Assembly: GCA_964639955.1 (NCBI GenBank)
Contig: CAZXGJ010000004.1
Location: forward strand, 1-64,000
Origin: IGN2 sp964639955
GTDB lineage: Bacteria > Bacteroidota > Ignavibacteria > Ignavibacteriales > Ignavibacteriaceae
Length of the DNA stretch: 64,000 bases
Direction: 5' to 3'
In this document: positions 26,219-35,007 of the stretch, one piece after another
How positions within the stretch are numbered: the stretch's first letter is position 1
How the letters are laid out: each line of letters starts with the position of its first letter
Notes under the pieces: generated by a model
Database searches by the model: none
Told to the model about the DNA's origin: nothing
What the model saw: only the letters and a program-made list of their open reading frames with translations
Translations under genes and position numbers: made by a program

Positions 26219-28000
26219 CTATTCGTTTAATCTGAATTTATCAACCAGTTCGAAAATTCCATCTTTATATCTTACAATATTAAGGAACCTGTTTATTCTT
26301 GCTGCGCCGAAGGAGATGTTGTTATGGTAGCCGTTAACTGTAAGACCGGAAAGCATTTTATTTGTTATGTTTTTCCTTGTGGGCTCAACGTTTCTTATTA
26401 CTGTTAGTAAATACTTTGCTGCATCATATCCGTAAAGAGCGTTTCTGTTCATATCCAGCCCAGATAATGCGTTAAATCTGTTATTCAGATCCTGATATTC
26501 ATCGCTGAGGTAATCGAAGAAATAATCTGTAGTAAAGGTTAAGTTATTACTTATCTGCGGGGAAGTTTCAAATCCTTTTGCCGTCATCCAATCCTGGTTC
26601 CCGTAAACGGCATCTTTGAAGCTGCATCCAACCAGGCTTGTTAAAATCATGGGGGCTGCAGAATTATTACCAATTGGAATGTAAATCCCTTCTGTTAAAG
26701 AGGAATCGGCAGCTATTTTGCTAACCTGCTCATCAAATGAAAAGTCGTCGTCTTTATAAGTTTCCTTTCTTATAATGCTGCCCCCAAGCTTTTCAAATTC
26801 TTCGGCAAATGTTGCGGCAAGAAGAGGTGAATAACCATCAATTGAATTTAAGATTGAAATCTTTCTTTTATTTTCAACATAAAATAAATATTGAGCCATA
26901 ATCCTGCCGCGTGTAGAAAATGATGGGTTTGCCTGAAAGAAGTTTTCATATAGTTCAGTCAGGTCATCATCAGTTGCCGTGGGCGAAATTATCGGAATAT
27001 CGGTAGAAGAAGCTTCCTTAAGTGTAATCCGCACCTCATTGCTGTAAATTGGCCCGAGAATAGCCTTAACAGCCAGAACAGATGAAAGCTCTTGGATGAT
27101 TTTCTTTATTTCAGCCGGATCGCTTTTTGTGTCCCGAATAAGCAAGCCAACTTTTTCATCTCTTAACTGATTGAAATCGTGCAGTGCAAATTTAATTCCC
27201 TCAAGTATTTCTTTCGAATCGGAAGATGTATATTCTCCGGCAGAATTAGTTTTAAGAGGAAGCATTACACCAACAATTACAGATGATAAATCGAAACTGC
27301 CGCTTTCCATCGGGGTTTCATATAATTTTTTCGCTTCATCATACTCTTGCGATCCCGGGTATTTTTTTATCAAGTCTCCGAAAACACTTTTAGCCCCGAA
27401 AATATCACCGGCTTTTAGCTGCACTTTACCCATCAACAAAAGAATAAAAGATTTTATTTCTTCATCAGTAAAAGAATCGTAAAACCGCTGAAGCTGTAAT
27501 TCAGTTAAATAGTTAAGTGCAATTGCTTCGGCAATTTTTCTTGTTTTAATTTTATATTGATCAGAAACTGATAAATCAATCAGGAAGGCAGCTTCACGAA
27601 AAGCATTATAATAATTTGCAACTTCCAGGTTATATTTAACCAGCAGAGTCCGGATTTCATCGAGGTAGCGGCTTCCGGGATATTTTTCAATAAATCCCGT
27701 TAATACTTTTTGCATCTCCGGAAATTTATTCTGCTCCAAAAATATTTTCGCTTTAAAAAATTCTGAAGCAGTTGTTTTTGAATTATACTTGTACTGGCTT
27801 GTAATTTTTTCGAATAGTTTCAATGCCTCATCGTAATCATGCTTATCGAAATTGTTTACTGCCAGTTTAAAGTCGGATTCAGCATCGTTTATAGTTTGTG
27901 CTCCGAGTGGTTTAACAGAAACTATTATCAGAAAAGCTGCAATTGCCAGAATAAACTTCAGCCAAAGATAAATTCTTATATTACCCGGATAAAATTTCAT
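26219..28000 (-). CDS. TPR plus periplasmic-binding-fold protein (LivK/LpoA-like)
   Basis: A 593-residue exported protein. After a signal-anchor (LKFILAIAAFLIIVSVKPLGAQ), residues ~35-220 form TPR-like repeats of the BamD/YbgF kind (DYDEALKLFEKI, KYPGSRYLDEIRTLL, KYPGSQEYDEAKKLY). Residues ~235-593 form a type I periplasmic-binding fold (VIVGVMLPLKTNSAGE, EILEGIKFALHDFN, AILGPIYSNEVRITL, PIISPTATDDDL). This fusion resembles LpoA-like penicillin-binding-protein activators and 'amino acid ABC substrate-binding' annotations. No ABC permease genes are near, so a regulator or cell-wall role is more likely than transport. Confidence 0.8.
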   Translation of the reverse strand: MKFYPGNIRIYLWLKFILAIAAFLIIVSVKPLGAQTINDAESDFKLAVNNFDKHDYDEALKLFEKITSQYKYNSKTTASEFFKAKIFLEQNKFPEMQKVLTGFIEKYPGSRYLDEIRTLLVKYNLEVANYYNAFREAAFLIDLSVSDQYKIKTRKIAEAIALNYLTELQLQRFYDSFTDEEIKSFILLLMGKVQLKAGDIFGAKSVFGDLIKKYPGSQEYDEAKKLYETPMESGSFDLSSVIVGVMLPLKTNSAGEYTSSDSKEILEGIKFALHDFNQLRDEKVGLLIRDTKSDPAEIKKIIQELSSVLAVKAILGPIYSNEVRITLKEASSTDIPIISPTATDDDLTELYENFFQANPSFSTRGRIMAQYLFYVENKRKISILNSIDGYSPLLAATFAEEFEKLGGSIIRKETYKDDDFSFDEQVSKIAADSSLTEGIYIPIGNNSAAPMILTSLVGCSFKDAVYGNQDWMTAKGFETSPQISNNLTFTTDYFFDYLSDEYQDLNNRFNALSGLDMNRNALYGYDAAKYLLTVIRNVEPTRKNITNKMLSGLTVNGYHNNISFGAARINRFLNIVRYKDGIFELVDKFRLNE

Positions 28001-28070
28001 TGAATAAGGTTTGTAAAATCAATAAACAAATTAATTTTGAATGAAAAATAAACCAAACAGTTACCGAAAA

Positions 28071-29612
28071 TTATTCCCATTCAATAGTTGCCGGGGGTTT
28101 TGAACTGACGTCGTAAACTACTCTGTTTATGCCGCGGACTTTATTAATAATCTTATTGGAAACTTCGGAAAGAAAATTGTGCTCGAAGTTATACCAATCT
28201 GCGGTCATACCGTCCTGGGAAGTAACTGCACGAATTGCAAGAACATAATCATAAGTTCTGAAATCTCCCATAACACCAACTGAACTAACGGGCAGTAAAA
28301 TAGTAAAAGCCTGCCATATAGAATTGTAAATGCCTTCATTTTTAATTGAGTTGATTAATATATCGTCAGCTTCTCTTAAGATATCTAACTTTTCGCGGGT
28401 AACATCACCTAAAACTCTAACGGCAAGCCCCGGACCGGGAAAAGGATGTCTTTTAATAAATTCTTCTGGAATACTAAGTTTTCTTCCAACATCCCTAACT
28501 TCATCTTTAAACAATTCCCTGAAAGGCTCAACCAATTTCAGGTTCATTTTATCGGGTAACCCGCCAACATTATGATGAGTTTTAATTGTTGCAGATTTTC
28601 CTTTAACCGAAACTGATTCTATTACATCAGGATATAATGTACCTTGTACCAAAAACTCCACACCCGGAATTTTAGCAGCCTGCTCTTCAAAAACTTCTAT
28701 AAAAGTTTTCCCTATAATTTTTCTTTTTTGCTCGGGATCGGATATGCCTTTTAAGTTTGAAAGAAATTTCTCTGATGCATCTATATGGATATGGTTAAGG
28801 TTAAGCTTTTCATCAAACAGCTTTCCTATTTTTTCGCTTTCATTTTTGCGCATCAGACCGTTATCGATATGAATGCAAATAAGATTTTCTTTAATTGCAT
28901 TCTTAACAAGTACAGCTGCAACAGTGGAATCTACGCCGCCGCTTAGGGCACAAATTGCTTTGGAGTTTCCTATAATCTCTTTAATTTCTTTTGTTTTTAT
29001 TTCAATGAAGTTTTCGGAAGTCCAGCTTCCTTCACACCGGCAGATATCGAAAACGAAATTTCTCAATATTTTTTCGCCTTCTTCCGTGTGCACAACTTCC
29101 GGGTGGAATTGCAAGCCGAAAATATTTTTTACATTGTTAGAAATTACGCAACAGGGCGAGTGATCAGATTCGCCTAAAACTTTAAATCCCGGCGGAAGCT
29201 CAGAAACATAATCACCATGGCTCATCCAAACTACCGAGGCAACCCCAACATTTTTCAATATGCCGGAGTCAACAATAGTTTTTAATACTGCTTTACCATA
29301 CTCCCTGTTTTCAGCAGGTTCAACTTTACCATTGAAATTTTTACAAATAAGCTGAAGACCATAACAAATTCCGAGTATGGGAATCTTTAGTTTAAAGATT
29401 TCCGGATCAATCTGCGGCGAATTATCATCGTAAACACTCATCGGTCCGCCAGAAAGAATTATTCCCTTCGGTTTGAATTTTTTAATTTCTTCAATTGATA
29501 TTGTGTGCGGATGGATTTCTGAATACACATTCGCTTCTCTTATACGCCGGGCTATCAGCTGCGTGTATTGAGATCCGAAATCAATAATTAAAATTGAGTC
29601 CCTGGTATTCAT
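28071..29612 (-). CDS. guaA: GMP synthase (glutamine-hydrolysing)
   Basis: A 513-residue GuaA, converting XMP to GMP. The GATase domain comes first (IIDFGSQYTQLIARRIRE, nucleophile in ILGICYGLQLI, FHPEVVHTEEG), then the ATP-pyrophosphatase P-loop ALSGGVDSTVAAVL (~225), and the C-terminal dimerisation domain (HPFPGPGLAVRVLG, ending KPPATIEWE). The start is placed at ATG 29612 (MNTRDSILIIDFGSQ); a longer form from 29669 adds a hydrophobic stretch foreign to the family. Confidence 0.98.
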   Translation of the reverse strand: MNTRDSILIIDFGSQYTQLIARRIREANVYSEIHPHTISIEEIKKFKPKGIILSGGPMSVYDDNSPQIDPEIFKLKIPILGICYGLQLICKNFNGKVEPAENREYGKAVLKTIVDSGILKNVGVASVVWMSHGDYVSELPPGFKVLGESDHSPCCVISNNVKNIFGLQFHPEVVHTEEGEKILRNFVFDICRCEGSWTSENFIEIKTKEIKEIIGNSKAICALSGGVDSTVAAVLVKNAIKENLICIHIDNGLMRKNESEKIGKLFDEKLNLNHIHIDASEKFLSNLKGISDPEQKRKIIGKTFIEVFEEQAAKIPGVEFLVQGTLYPDVIESVSVKGKSATIKTHHNVGGLPDKMNLKLVEPFRELFKDEVRDVGRKLSIPEEFIKRHPFPGPGLAVRVLGDVTREKLDILREADDILINSIKNEGIYNSIWQAFTILLPVSSVGVMGDFRTYDYVLAIRAVTSQDGMTADWYNFEHNFLSEVSNKIINKVRGINRVVYDVSSKPPATIEWE

Positions 29613-29645
29613 AAAAGTTTTTAATATAAATATTAATTGAAAAAA

Positions 29646-29670
29646 GTACGCCCGTAGATATACGGACACT
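29646..29670 (-). terminator. Probable terminator between gcvH and guaA
   Basis: On the minus strand CCGTA-TATC-TACGG forms a short stem extended by weaker pairs (GTGT with GTAC), followed by GGCGTAC and then six T residues. It is about 30 bp after the gcvH stop and about 34 bp before the guaA ATG. It could be an attenuator for guaA as well as an end for the efp-acc-gcvH transcript. Confidence 0.45.
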
Positions 29671-29698
29671 GAAAAGATAATTTATAAATCAATAAATA

Positions 29699-30079
29699 TT
29701 ATTGTCCGATAAGTTTCTTGTAAGAAGAAGCATCTAACAAATCGTTAAGATCAGCTAAATTATTCAATTCGGCTTTAACCATCCAACCATCCCCGTAAGG
29801 ATCCTGGTTTACCAGTTCAGGCGAGTCGGACAATTTTTTGTTTATTTCAAGTACTTTACCGCTAAATGGGCCATACATATCACTGACTGTTTTTACAGCC
29901 TCAATGGTTCCGAACGAGGCGCCTTTTTTTATATCTGAAAGACCGGGGTCTATGTCTACAAAAACAACATCGCCAAGTTCACCCTGGGCATATTCTGTGA
30001 TGCCAATTATACCGATATTACCCTCGATACGAACCCATTCATGATCATTAGTGTATTTTAAATTTTCCGGAATGTTCAT
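29699..30079 (-). CDS. gcvH: Glycine cleavage system H protein
   Basis: A 126-residue lipoyl carrier that shuttles the aminomethyl group between the P and T proteins. The lipoyl-Lys sits in GTIEAVKTVSDMYGP (Lys ~65). The ends are typical (YTNDHEWVRIEG at the start, DPYGDGWMVKAEL near the end). No gcvP or gcvT is close (the GcvT-fold protein at 38 kb is YgfZ). It follows accC by 31 bp and may ride on that operon. Confidence 0.96.
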   Translation of the reverse strand: MNIPENLKYTNDHEWVRIEGNIGIIGITEYAQGELGDVVFVDIDPGLSDIKKGASFGTIEAVKTVSDMYGPFSGKVLEINKKLSDSPELVNQDPYGDGWMVKAELNNLADLNDLLDASSYKKLIGQ

Positions 30080-30110
30080 ATTTACTCCGCGTTATTATCT
30101 GATAAAATAT

Positions 30111-31451
30111 TTAGGATTCAAACTCAAAATTGTTCAGGAAGCTTGTATCGAAATTACCACTTTTAAATCTGTCGTCAGTTAAAACCTTTAGATGAAAAGG
30201 AATAGTAGTCTTAATGCCTTCGACAATAAATTCTTCAAGCGCTCTTTTAGCCCGCTGTAATGCATGTTCCCTGTTTTTGCCCCAGACAATAAGCTTCGCA
30301 ATTAAAGAATCATAATATTGAGGGATTGTATAAGACTGATAAATGTGTGAATCAATCCTTACACCAAACCCGCCGGGGAAATGTAATGAAGTAATTTTGC
30401 CGGGGGAAGGTCTGAAATTATTATATGAGTCTTCAGCATTTATTCTGAATTCTATGGCATGACCCTGAGGCTTTCTTGGTTTGGTTTCTATTTTTTCACC
30501 CGCCGCAACCAGAATTTGCTGCCTCACAAGATCAACTCCATAAACGAATTCTGTTACCGGGTGTTCTACCTGTATTCTCGTGTTCATTTCCATAAAATAG
30601 AAGTGCCCATGCTTATCAAGTAAAAACTCAATTGTTCCTGCACCTTCATAATTAACAGATTTTGTTCCCCTTACTGCCGCTTCACCCATCAATGTTCTCA
30701 ATTCATCATTAACCGCAGGCGATGGTGATTCTTCGATCAGTTTCTGGTGCCGCCGCTGAACAGAACAATCTCTTTCGCCATAGTGATAAGCGTTGCCCAT
30801 TGAATCTCCCATTACCTGAATTTCTATGTGCCTAGGGTTTTCCAGAAATTTTTCAAGGTAAACATCTGAATTACCGAAAGCAGCGTCAGATTCGGCTTTT
30901 GCCATATTAAAAGCTTTATCAAATTCCTGATCACTCCAAACAATTCTCATCCCTTTGCCGCCGCCGCCTGCTGATGCTTTAATCATAACCGGGTAACCAA
31001 TTTCAGCTGCAACATTTCTGCCTTGTTCAGCTGAATTGACGACTCCATCACTTCCGGGTATAACCGGCACACCGTTCTTACGCATTGTTTCTTTTGCAAG
31101 TGATTTATCTCCCATTGCACGAATCATTTCCGGGGATGGACCTATAAACTTAATATTTGATTCTGCACAAATTTCGGAGAAGCCGGCATTCTCAGATAAA
31201 AATCCGTAGCCCGGATGAATGGCATCTGCACCTGTTACCTGAGCTGCTGAGATCAGTGAAGGAATTTTTAAATAACTGTCTTTACCGAAGGGGGGACCGA
31301 TACAAACGGCTTCATCGGCAAAAGTAACGTGCAGGGAATCTTTATCGGCTTCAGAATATACTGCTACGGTCTTTATCCCTAATTCTTTGCAGCTGCGAAT
31401 TATTCGAAGCGCTATTTCTCCCCTGTTTGCAATTAAAATCTTATTAAACAA
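30111..31451 (-). CDS. accC: Biotin carboxylase subunit of acetyl-CoA carboxylase
   Basis: A 446-residue biotin carboxylase (ATP-grasp), carboxylating biotin on AccB for fatty-acid synthesis. Motifs: LIANRGEIALRIIRSCKE at the start, the glycine-rich ATP loop KASAGGGGKGMRIV (~160), the metal/catalytic stretch FLEMNTRIQVEHPVTE (~285, family Glu and Arg), and EFRINAED. The start is TTG at 31451. It lies 25 bp after accB in the order efp-accB-accC-gcvH. Confidence 0.97.
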   Translation of the reverse strand: MFNKILIANRGEIALRIIRSCKELGIKTVAVYSEADKDSLHVTFADEAVCIGPPFGKDSYLKIPSLISAAQVTGADAIHPGYGFLSENAGFSEICAESNIKFIGPSPEMIRAMGDKSLAKETMRKNGVPVIPGSDGVVNSAEQGRNVAAEIGYPVMIKASAGGGGKGMRIVWSDQEFDKAFNMAKAESDAAFGNSDVYLEKFLENPRHIEIQVMGDSMGNAYHYGERDCSVQRRHQKLIEESPSPAVNDELRTLMGEAAVRGTKSVNYEGAGTIEFLLDKHGHFYFMEMNTRIQVEHPVTEFVYGVDLVRQQILVAAGEKIETKPRKPQGHAIEFRINAEDSYNNFRPSPGKITSLHFPGGFGVRIDSHIYQSYTIPQYYDSLIAKLIVWGKNREHALQRAKRALEEFIVEGIKTTIPFHLKVLTDDRFKSGNFDTSFLNNFEFES

Positions 31452-31476
31452 AACTTATCTGGAGTGAATTTGGTAC

Positions 31477-31959
31477 TTAACTTAATTCTATTAAAAATAA
31501 AGGCTGATTGTATTCGACCGGCTTACCGTTTTCAACAAGTATTTTAATAACCTTACCATTTACATCCGATTCAATTTCATTCATTAATTTCATGGCTTCA
31601 ACTATACAAAGTACAGTTCCGGGTGAAACTTCTGTACCGACCTGTACAAATGCATCTGCATCTGGCGATGGTGCTCTGTAAAAGGTGCCAACAATCGGTG
31701 AGCGGATTTCGTGAAGATTTGCAGTGCCTGATTTTCCCTCTTCAGGCGGTTCGCTTACAACCCTTGTATCAGGGCTGGCTTGTTGAACTGAAACGGTTTG
31801 CGGAATTTCAGACCCGGTATACTGAAGCTGAGGTGGAGCCTGAACGTTTTTAATTCTCCTGGCTATTTTTATCTTAACACCGTTCTCTTCTATTTCCAGA
31901 TCTGTAATGCCACTGGAATCTACAATTTTTACCAGCCTTTTGATGAGATTTAAATCCAT
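31477..31959 (-). CDS. accB: Biotin carboxyl carrier protein of acetyl-CoA carboxylase
   Basis: A 160-residue BCCP. The N-terminal part (MDLNLIKRLVKIVDSSGITDLEIEE) is the AccC/AccA-binding helix-sheet, a Pro/Ser-rich linker spans about residues 40-80, and the biotinyl domain carries the biotin Lys in CIVEAMKLMNEIES (Lys ~122). The two-residue EAMKLM motif is intact. It is preceded by AAAGG and sits 17 bp after efp. Confidence 0.97.
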   Translation of the reverse strand: MDLNLIKRLVKIVDSSGITDLEIEENGVKIKIARRIKNVQAPPQLQYTGSEIPQTVSVQQASPDTRVVSEPPEEGKSGTANLHEIRSPIVGTFYRAPSPDADAFVQVGTEVSPGTVLCIVEAMKLMNEIESDVNGKVIKILVENGKPVEYNQPLFLIELS

Positions 31960-31976
31960 AGTTCAACCTTTAATAG

Positions 31977-32540
31977 TTAAGATTTTACTCTTTCTACATA
32001 TTCTCCTGTACGGGTATCCACTTTCAGCACATCGCCCGATTCAATAAACAGAGGGACATTAATCTTTATACCTGTTTCCAATGCTGCCGGCTTAAGTGCA
32101 CCGGAAGCGGTATCACCTTTAAAGCCCGGTTCAGTTTCAGTAACCTTAAGATAAGTAAATACCGGGATTTCAACTGAAATTATTTCAAACCCGTTGAATA
32201 TTATTTCAACCTCTTCACTCTCTTTCAGATAGCTAACTCCTTCACCAAATAATTCAACCGGAATGTTCATCTGCTCGAAATTTTCATTATCCATACATAC
32301 AAGGTATCCGGTATCACGGTAAAGATACTGAAATTTCTTCCTCTCAATTCTAACTGTTTCAACTTTTTCACCTGCCCTGAAAGTATTTTCAAGCACTCTT
32401 CCGGTTTTAAGATTCTTAAGCACAGACCTGACAAATGCTCCACCTTTCCCCGGTTTAACATGCTGAAATTCAGCAATGCTGTAAAGATCATTTTTAAATT
32501 TAATGATTAAGCCGTTTCTAAAATCAGCCGTGGATGCCAT
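31977..32540 (-). CDS. efp: Elongation factor P
   Basis: A 187-residue EF-P, relieving ribosome stalling at proline stretches. The domain I loop reads KPGKGGAF, so the tip residue is Lys, the type modified by EpmA/EpmB or other lysine modifiers rather than by arginine rhamnosylation. Domain III ends GDVLKVDTRTGEYVERV, as expected. It is the first gene of efp-accB-accC, a widespread order. Confidence 0.97.
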   Translation of the reverse strand: MASTADFRNGLIIKFKNDLYSIAEFQHVKPGKGGAFVRSVLKNLKTGRVLENTFRAGEKVETVRIERKKFQYLYRDTGYLVCMDNENFEQMNIPVELFGEGVSYLKESEEVEIIFNGFEIISVEIPVFTYLKVTETEPGFKGDTASGALKPAALETGIKINVPLFIESGDVLKVDTRTGEYVERVKS

Positions 32541-32619
32541 ATATTATAATAAAATCTTTTTTTAGTTGGATAATCAGTTACAAACTGGTTTTACTTCCGG
32601 ATCAGAATAAAATATATTT

Positions 32620-33300
32620 TTAGTTCGTCAGGTACTTATTTACTTCTCTGCCTGCCAGGGATGTTGCATAATCTTCTCTGATTTGCTTAAACAATGCTTT
32701 AGCTTCATCCTCATTGCCAATTTTAAGGTAGTAGATACCAGCGTTAAGAAGATAGTCAGGGTTTTGAGCATTCACTTCTGATATTCTCGCTGCCGAAAGA
32801 TAGAGTCCGGCAGCTTTTTCATAATCACCTTTTAATGCAAAATATCCTGCTCTACCAGCAAGTGAAGCAGCTTTAAAGTAATCTATACTTCCCGAGTAAT
32901 CTTCATAATACTTTAAAGCTTCCTGCTGGTTGCCAAGGAATGAATATGAATTTGCAAGATATATTTTAGCCGTTTCACCATATTCGGTGCTGCCATACTC
33001 TTCAACTATTCTCTTCAGCCCGATTATATTCGAACCCTGCCGTCCTTCAATTGCTTCTAAATACGCACCTTGTTCATAGAATTTTACCACTCTGGAAAGC
33101 TCGATCCCTGCTGTTTCGTTATCTTCAATTTTCTGATTAACGTAAAAATATATTATCGCAGCAATAACAATTGTTATTGCACCATAAGTAAATAATTTAT
33201 TTTTATATTCCTCAAAGAAATTTTCAGCTTTATAAAGAAAACTAACAAGTTTGTCTTCTTTAATTTCTTTTCTGGATAGTTTTTTCTTTTTCTGCAGCAT
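32620..33300 (-). CDS. YfgM-like TPR membrane protein
   Basis: A 226-residue protein with a basic cytoplasmic start (LQKKKKLSRKEIKED), one membrane helix (residues ~39-55, YGAITIVIAAIIYFYVN), and a periplasmic TPR solenoid (YLANSYSFLGNQQEALKYYEDY, AGYFALKGDYEKAAGLYLSA, AGIYYLKIGNEDEAKALF). The plan matches YfgM, an ancillary SecYEG/chaperone partner. It is 79 bp upstream of efp and probably in the same operon. Confidence 0.82.
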   Translation of the reverse strand: MLQKKKKLSRKEIKEDKLVSFLYKAENFFEEYKNKLFTYGAITIVIAAIIYFYVNQKIEDNETAGIELSRVVKFYEQGAYLEAIEGRQGSNIIGLKRIVEEYGSTEYGETAKIYLANSYSFLGNQQEALKYYEDYSGSIDYFKAASLAGRAGYFALKGDYEKAAGLYLSAARISEVNAQNPDYLLNAGIYYLKIGNEDEAKALFKQIREDYATSLAGREVNKYLTN

Positions 33301-33390
33301 TACTACTGTTCCTTTATCAGAATATTTTAAATTTTCTAAAAAATCTCAGCAAAAATAATGGTTTATTTAACAAACTGCTATAAAAAATAG

Positions 33391-33464
33391 TACGCCCAGG
33401 AGGATTCGAACCCCCAGCCTTTGGAACCGGAATCCAACGTTCTATCCGATTGAACTATGGGCGC
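33391..33464 (-). tRNA. tRNA-Arg (anticodon CCG)
   Basis: Full cloverleaf on the minus strand. The acceptor GCGCCCA pairs with TGGGCGT (first pair G-U). The anticodon stem is TTGGA/TCCAA with loop TTCCGGT, so the anticodon is CCG, decoding CGG as Arg. The T arm is GGGGGTTCGAATCCTCC. The discriminator is A, and CCA is not encoded. The 5' end is 2 bp after the stop codon of the PHP-domain gene, so the tRNA is probably cut out of a longer transcript or has its promoter inside that gene. Confidence 0.96.
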
Positions 33465-33466
33465 AA

Positions 33467-34516
33467 TTAAATACCAATACGGATATGGTTCGAAAAAATC
33501 CAGGCTTTGTTAAAAAAGTAAACCTCCACCCTGTAAATTCCTTTTTCCTGAACCTCAAATTCGGCTTTATTTCCTTCTGATTTGTAAACAACCATTCCAT
33601 TTCTTAATAACCTAATTTCTGCGCCTGAAACAGGTAAAGATACATATAAAGTAGTTTTTTCTAAACTTTTTACCGTTTCCCCCATTTGATACTTTTTGCT
33701 TCCATTTTTTGCAAAAAAACGAAAACCCCGCGAATCAGCATGGTAATCGTTTGCAAAAAAGCAGCTGCCCTTTTCCAGCGCCTGGTACACTGATTTTTTC
33801 GCACTGTTAATTTTATCCTTCCTGTTACCTTTTACCAATGATTTTGGCAGCAAAATGTGCGTGCGTATCGATTTGAAAAGTACTTTATAGGGAAAGATTT
33901 CAACTTCAAAAAAACCAAACAGGTTCTGCTTATGTGCATGAGCATCAACTCCGCCAATTCCAACAACCTTTCTTTTTAGGTTCAAGTTATCCCAAAGTTG
34001 TAGAGTTTCTTTTTGAGGGGCTGCAATTGAACGTAGAGGATGAAGAAAAGCCTGATATTTATTTTGCTCTGTAAGATTTTCCATCCATTCAGACATATGA
34101 TTCCATATTTCTATTCCGTTAAATTCCTGGCAATCCCATGCTGTCCACGGATATGGCGGGTGTTCCTTCATATGATTTCGTTTTTCATGTGGATGAGCAA
34201 TGAATCCTATTCCACCATCTTCCCTTACTTTCCTGACATAATTTTCTGCAGACATCCTGGTTGAATAGGTTTGATTTATCCCGAAGGCAAGATAATGGTT
34301 TTTATTTTCTTTATCATTTATCTCGCAGCCAACAAGACAAAGAGTATCACCGTACCATTTTTCATATCCCTCGTTCAGTCCCCTTAAAGTATTGTGGTCT
34401 GTCATAATTATAAAATCCAATCCCACTTCGTTTGCATAACGTACAATTTCCGGGATATCAGCCGAGCCATCCGAAAATATTGAATGAATATGTATAGCAC
34501 CTGTGTATTCAGTCAT
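33467..34516 (-). CDS. PHP-domain phosphoesterase-like protein
   Basis: A 349-residue protein of the polymerase-and-histidinol-phosphatase (PHP) superfamily. Metal-binding motifs are GAIHIHSIFSDGSADI (H-x-H), IIMTDHNTLRG, HPHEKRN, and GGVDAHAHKQ. A C-terminal beta domain (~275-349, VSLPVSGAEIRLLRNGMVVYK) may bind a ligand. Related enzymes cleave phosphoesters such as nucleotides or pAp. The substrate here is unknown. The stop lies 2 bp from the 5' end of tRNA-Arg. Confidence 0.85.
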   Translation of the reverse strand: MTEYTGAIHIHSIFSDGSADIPEIVRYANEVGLDFIIMTDHNTLRGLNEGYEKWYGDTLCLVGCEINDKENKNHYLAFGINQTYSTRMSAENYVRKVREDGGIGFIAHPHEKRNHMKEHPPYPWTAWDCQEFNGIEIWNHMSEWMENLTEQNKYQAFLHPLRSIAAPQKETLQLWDNLNLKRKVVGIGGVDAHAHKQNLFGFFEVEIFPYKVLFKSIRTHILLPKSLVKGNRKDKINSAKKSVYQALEKGSCFFANDYHADSRGFRFFAKNGSKKYQMGETVKSLEKTTLYVSLPVSGAEIRLLRNGMVVYKSEGNKAEFEVQEKGIYRVEVYFFNKAWIFSNHIRIGI

Positions 34517-34707
34517 ATAGAATTATTTATTCCTTTTACAGAAATTAGTGAAGAATCGGCATTATCAAAAGCAAACGGCAGCGGCAAATTACGCGAATAT
34601 TTGTTACAGTAAATACTTAATAATTATCTGCTGCCGCAAATGCGTAAAGTATACAGTTAATAATTAGATTTGACTGGGGAATTGGCGTACCAGAATCTTA
34701 GAATTTT

Positions 34708-35007
34708 TCAGTTAAGTTCGATAAGCGTTGTGTATTTAGTAGAATGTTCAACCGTCATTTCGCTGATTTTATTAATTAATATGCTTATTCGCTCGTCATT
34801 ATTATCATCAAAGTTTTCAAAGGATTCTTCGGATGAAAAAATATATTGTTCCTGAAAATGATTCGGCTTCCCTTTTATTTCAAAAACAGAATAGCTTTCC
34901 AATCCTTCTGCTTTAAGAAGGTTTTGAAGTTCTGCAATAGCATTAATGTACTCTTTTCTGTTATCCTGTAATATTTCATATTGTACTAAGAATTTAACTC
35001 TGGGCAT
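34708..35007 (-). CDS. Small conserved-looking protein of unknown function
   Basis: A 99-residue protein (MPRVKFLVQYEIL at the start, QEQYIFSSEESFENFDDN in the middle). The strand-helix-strand pattern and length suggest a dimeric alpha/beta-barrel fold, as in antibiotic-biosynthesis monooxygenase-like proteins. I do not recognise a specific family. It overlaps the 3' end of dapF by 14 bp, so it is co-translated with it. About 190 bp of gene-free sequence follow before the PHP gene. Confidence 0.7.
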   Translation of the reverse strand: MPRVKFLVQYEILQDNRKEYINAIAELQNLLKAEGLESYSVFEIKGKPNHFQEQYIFSSEESFENFDDNNDERISILINKISEMTVEHSTKYTTLIELN

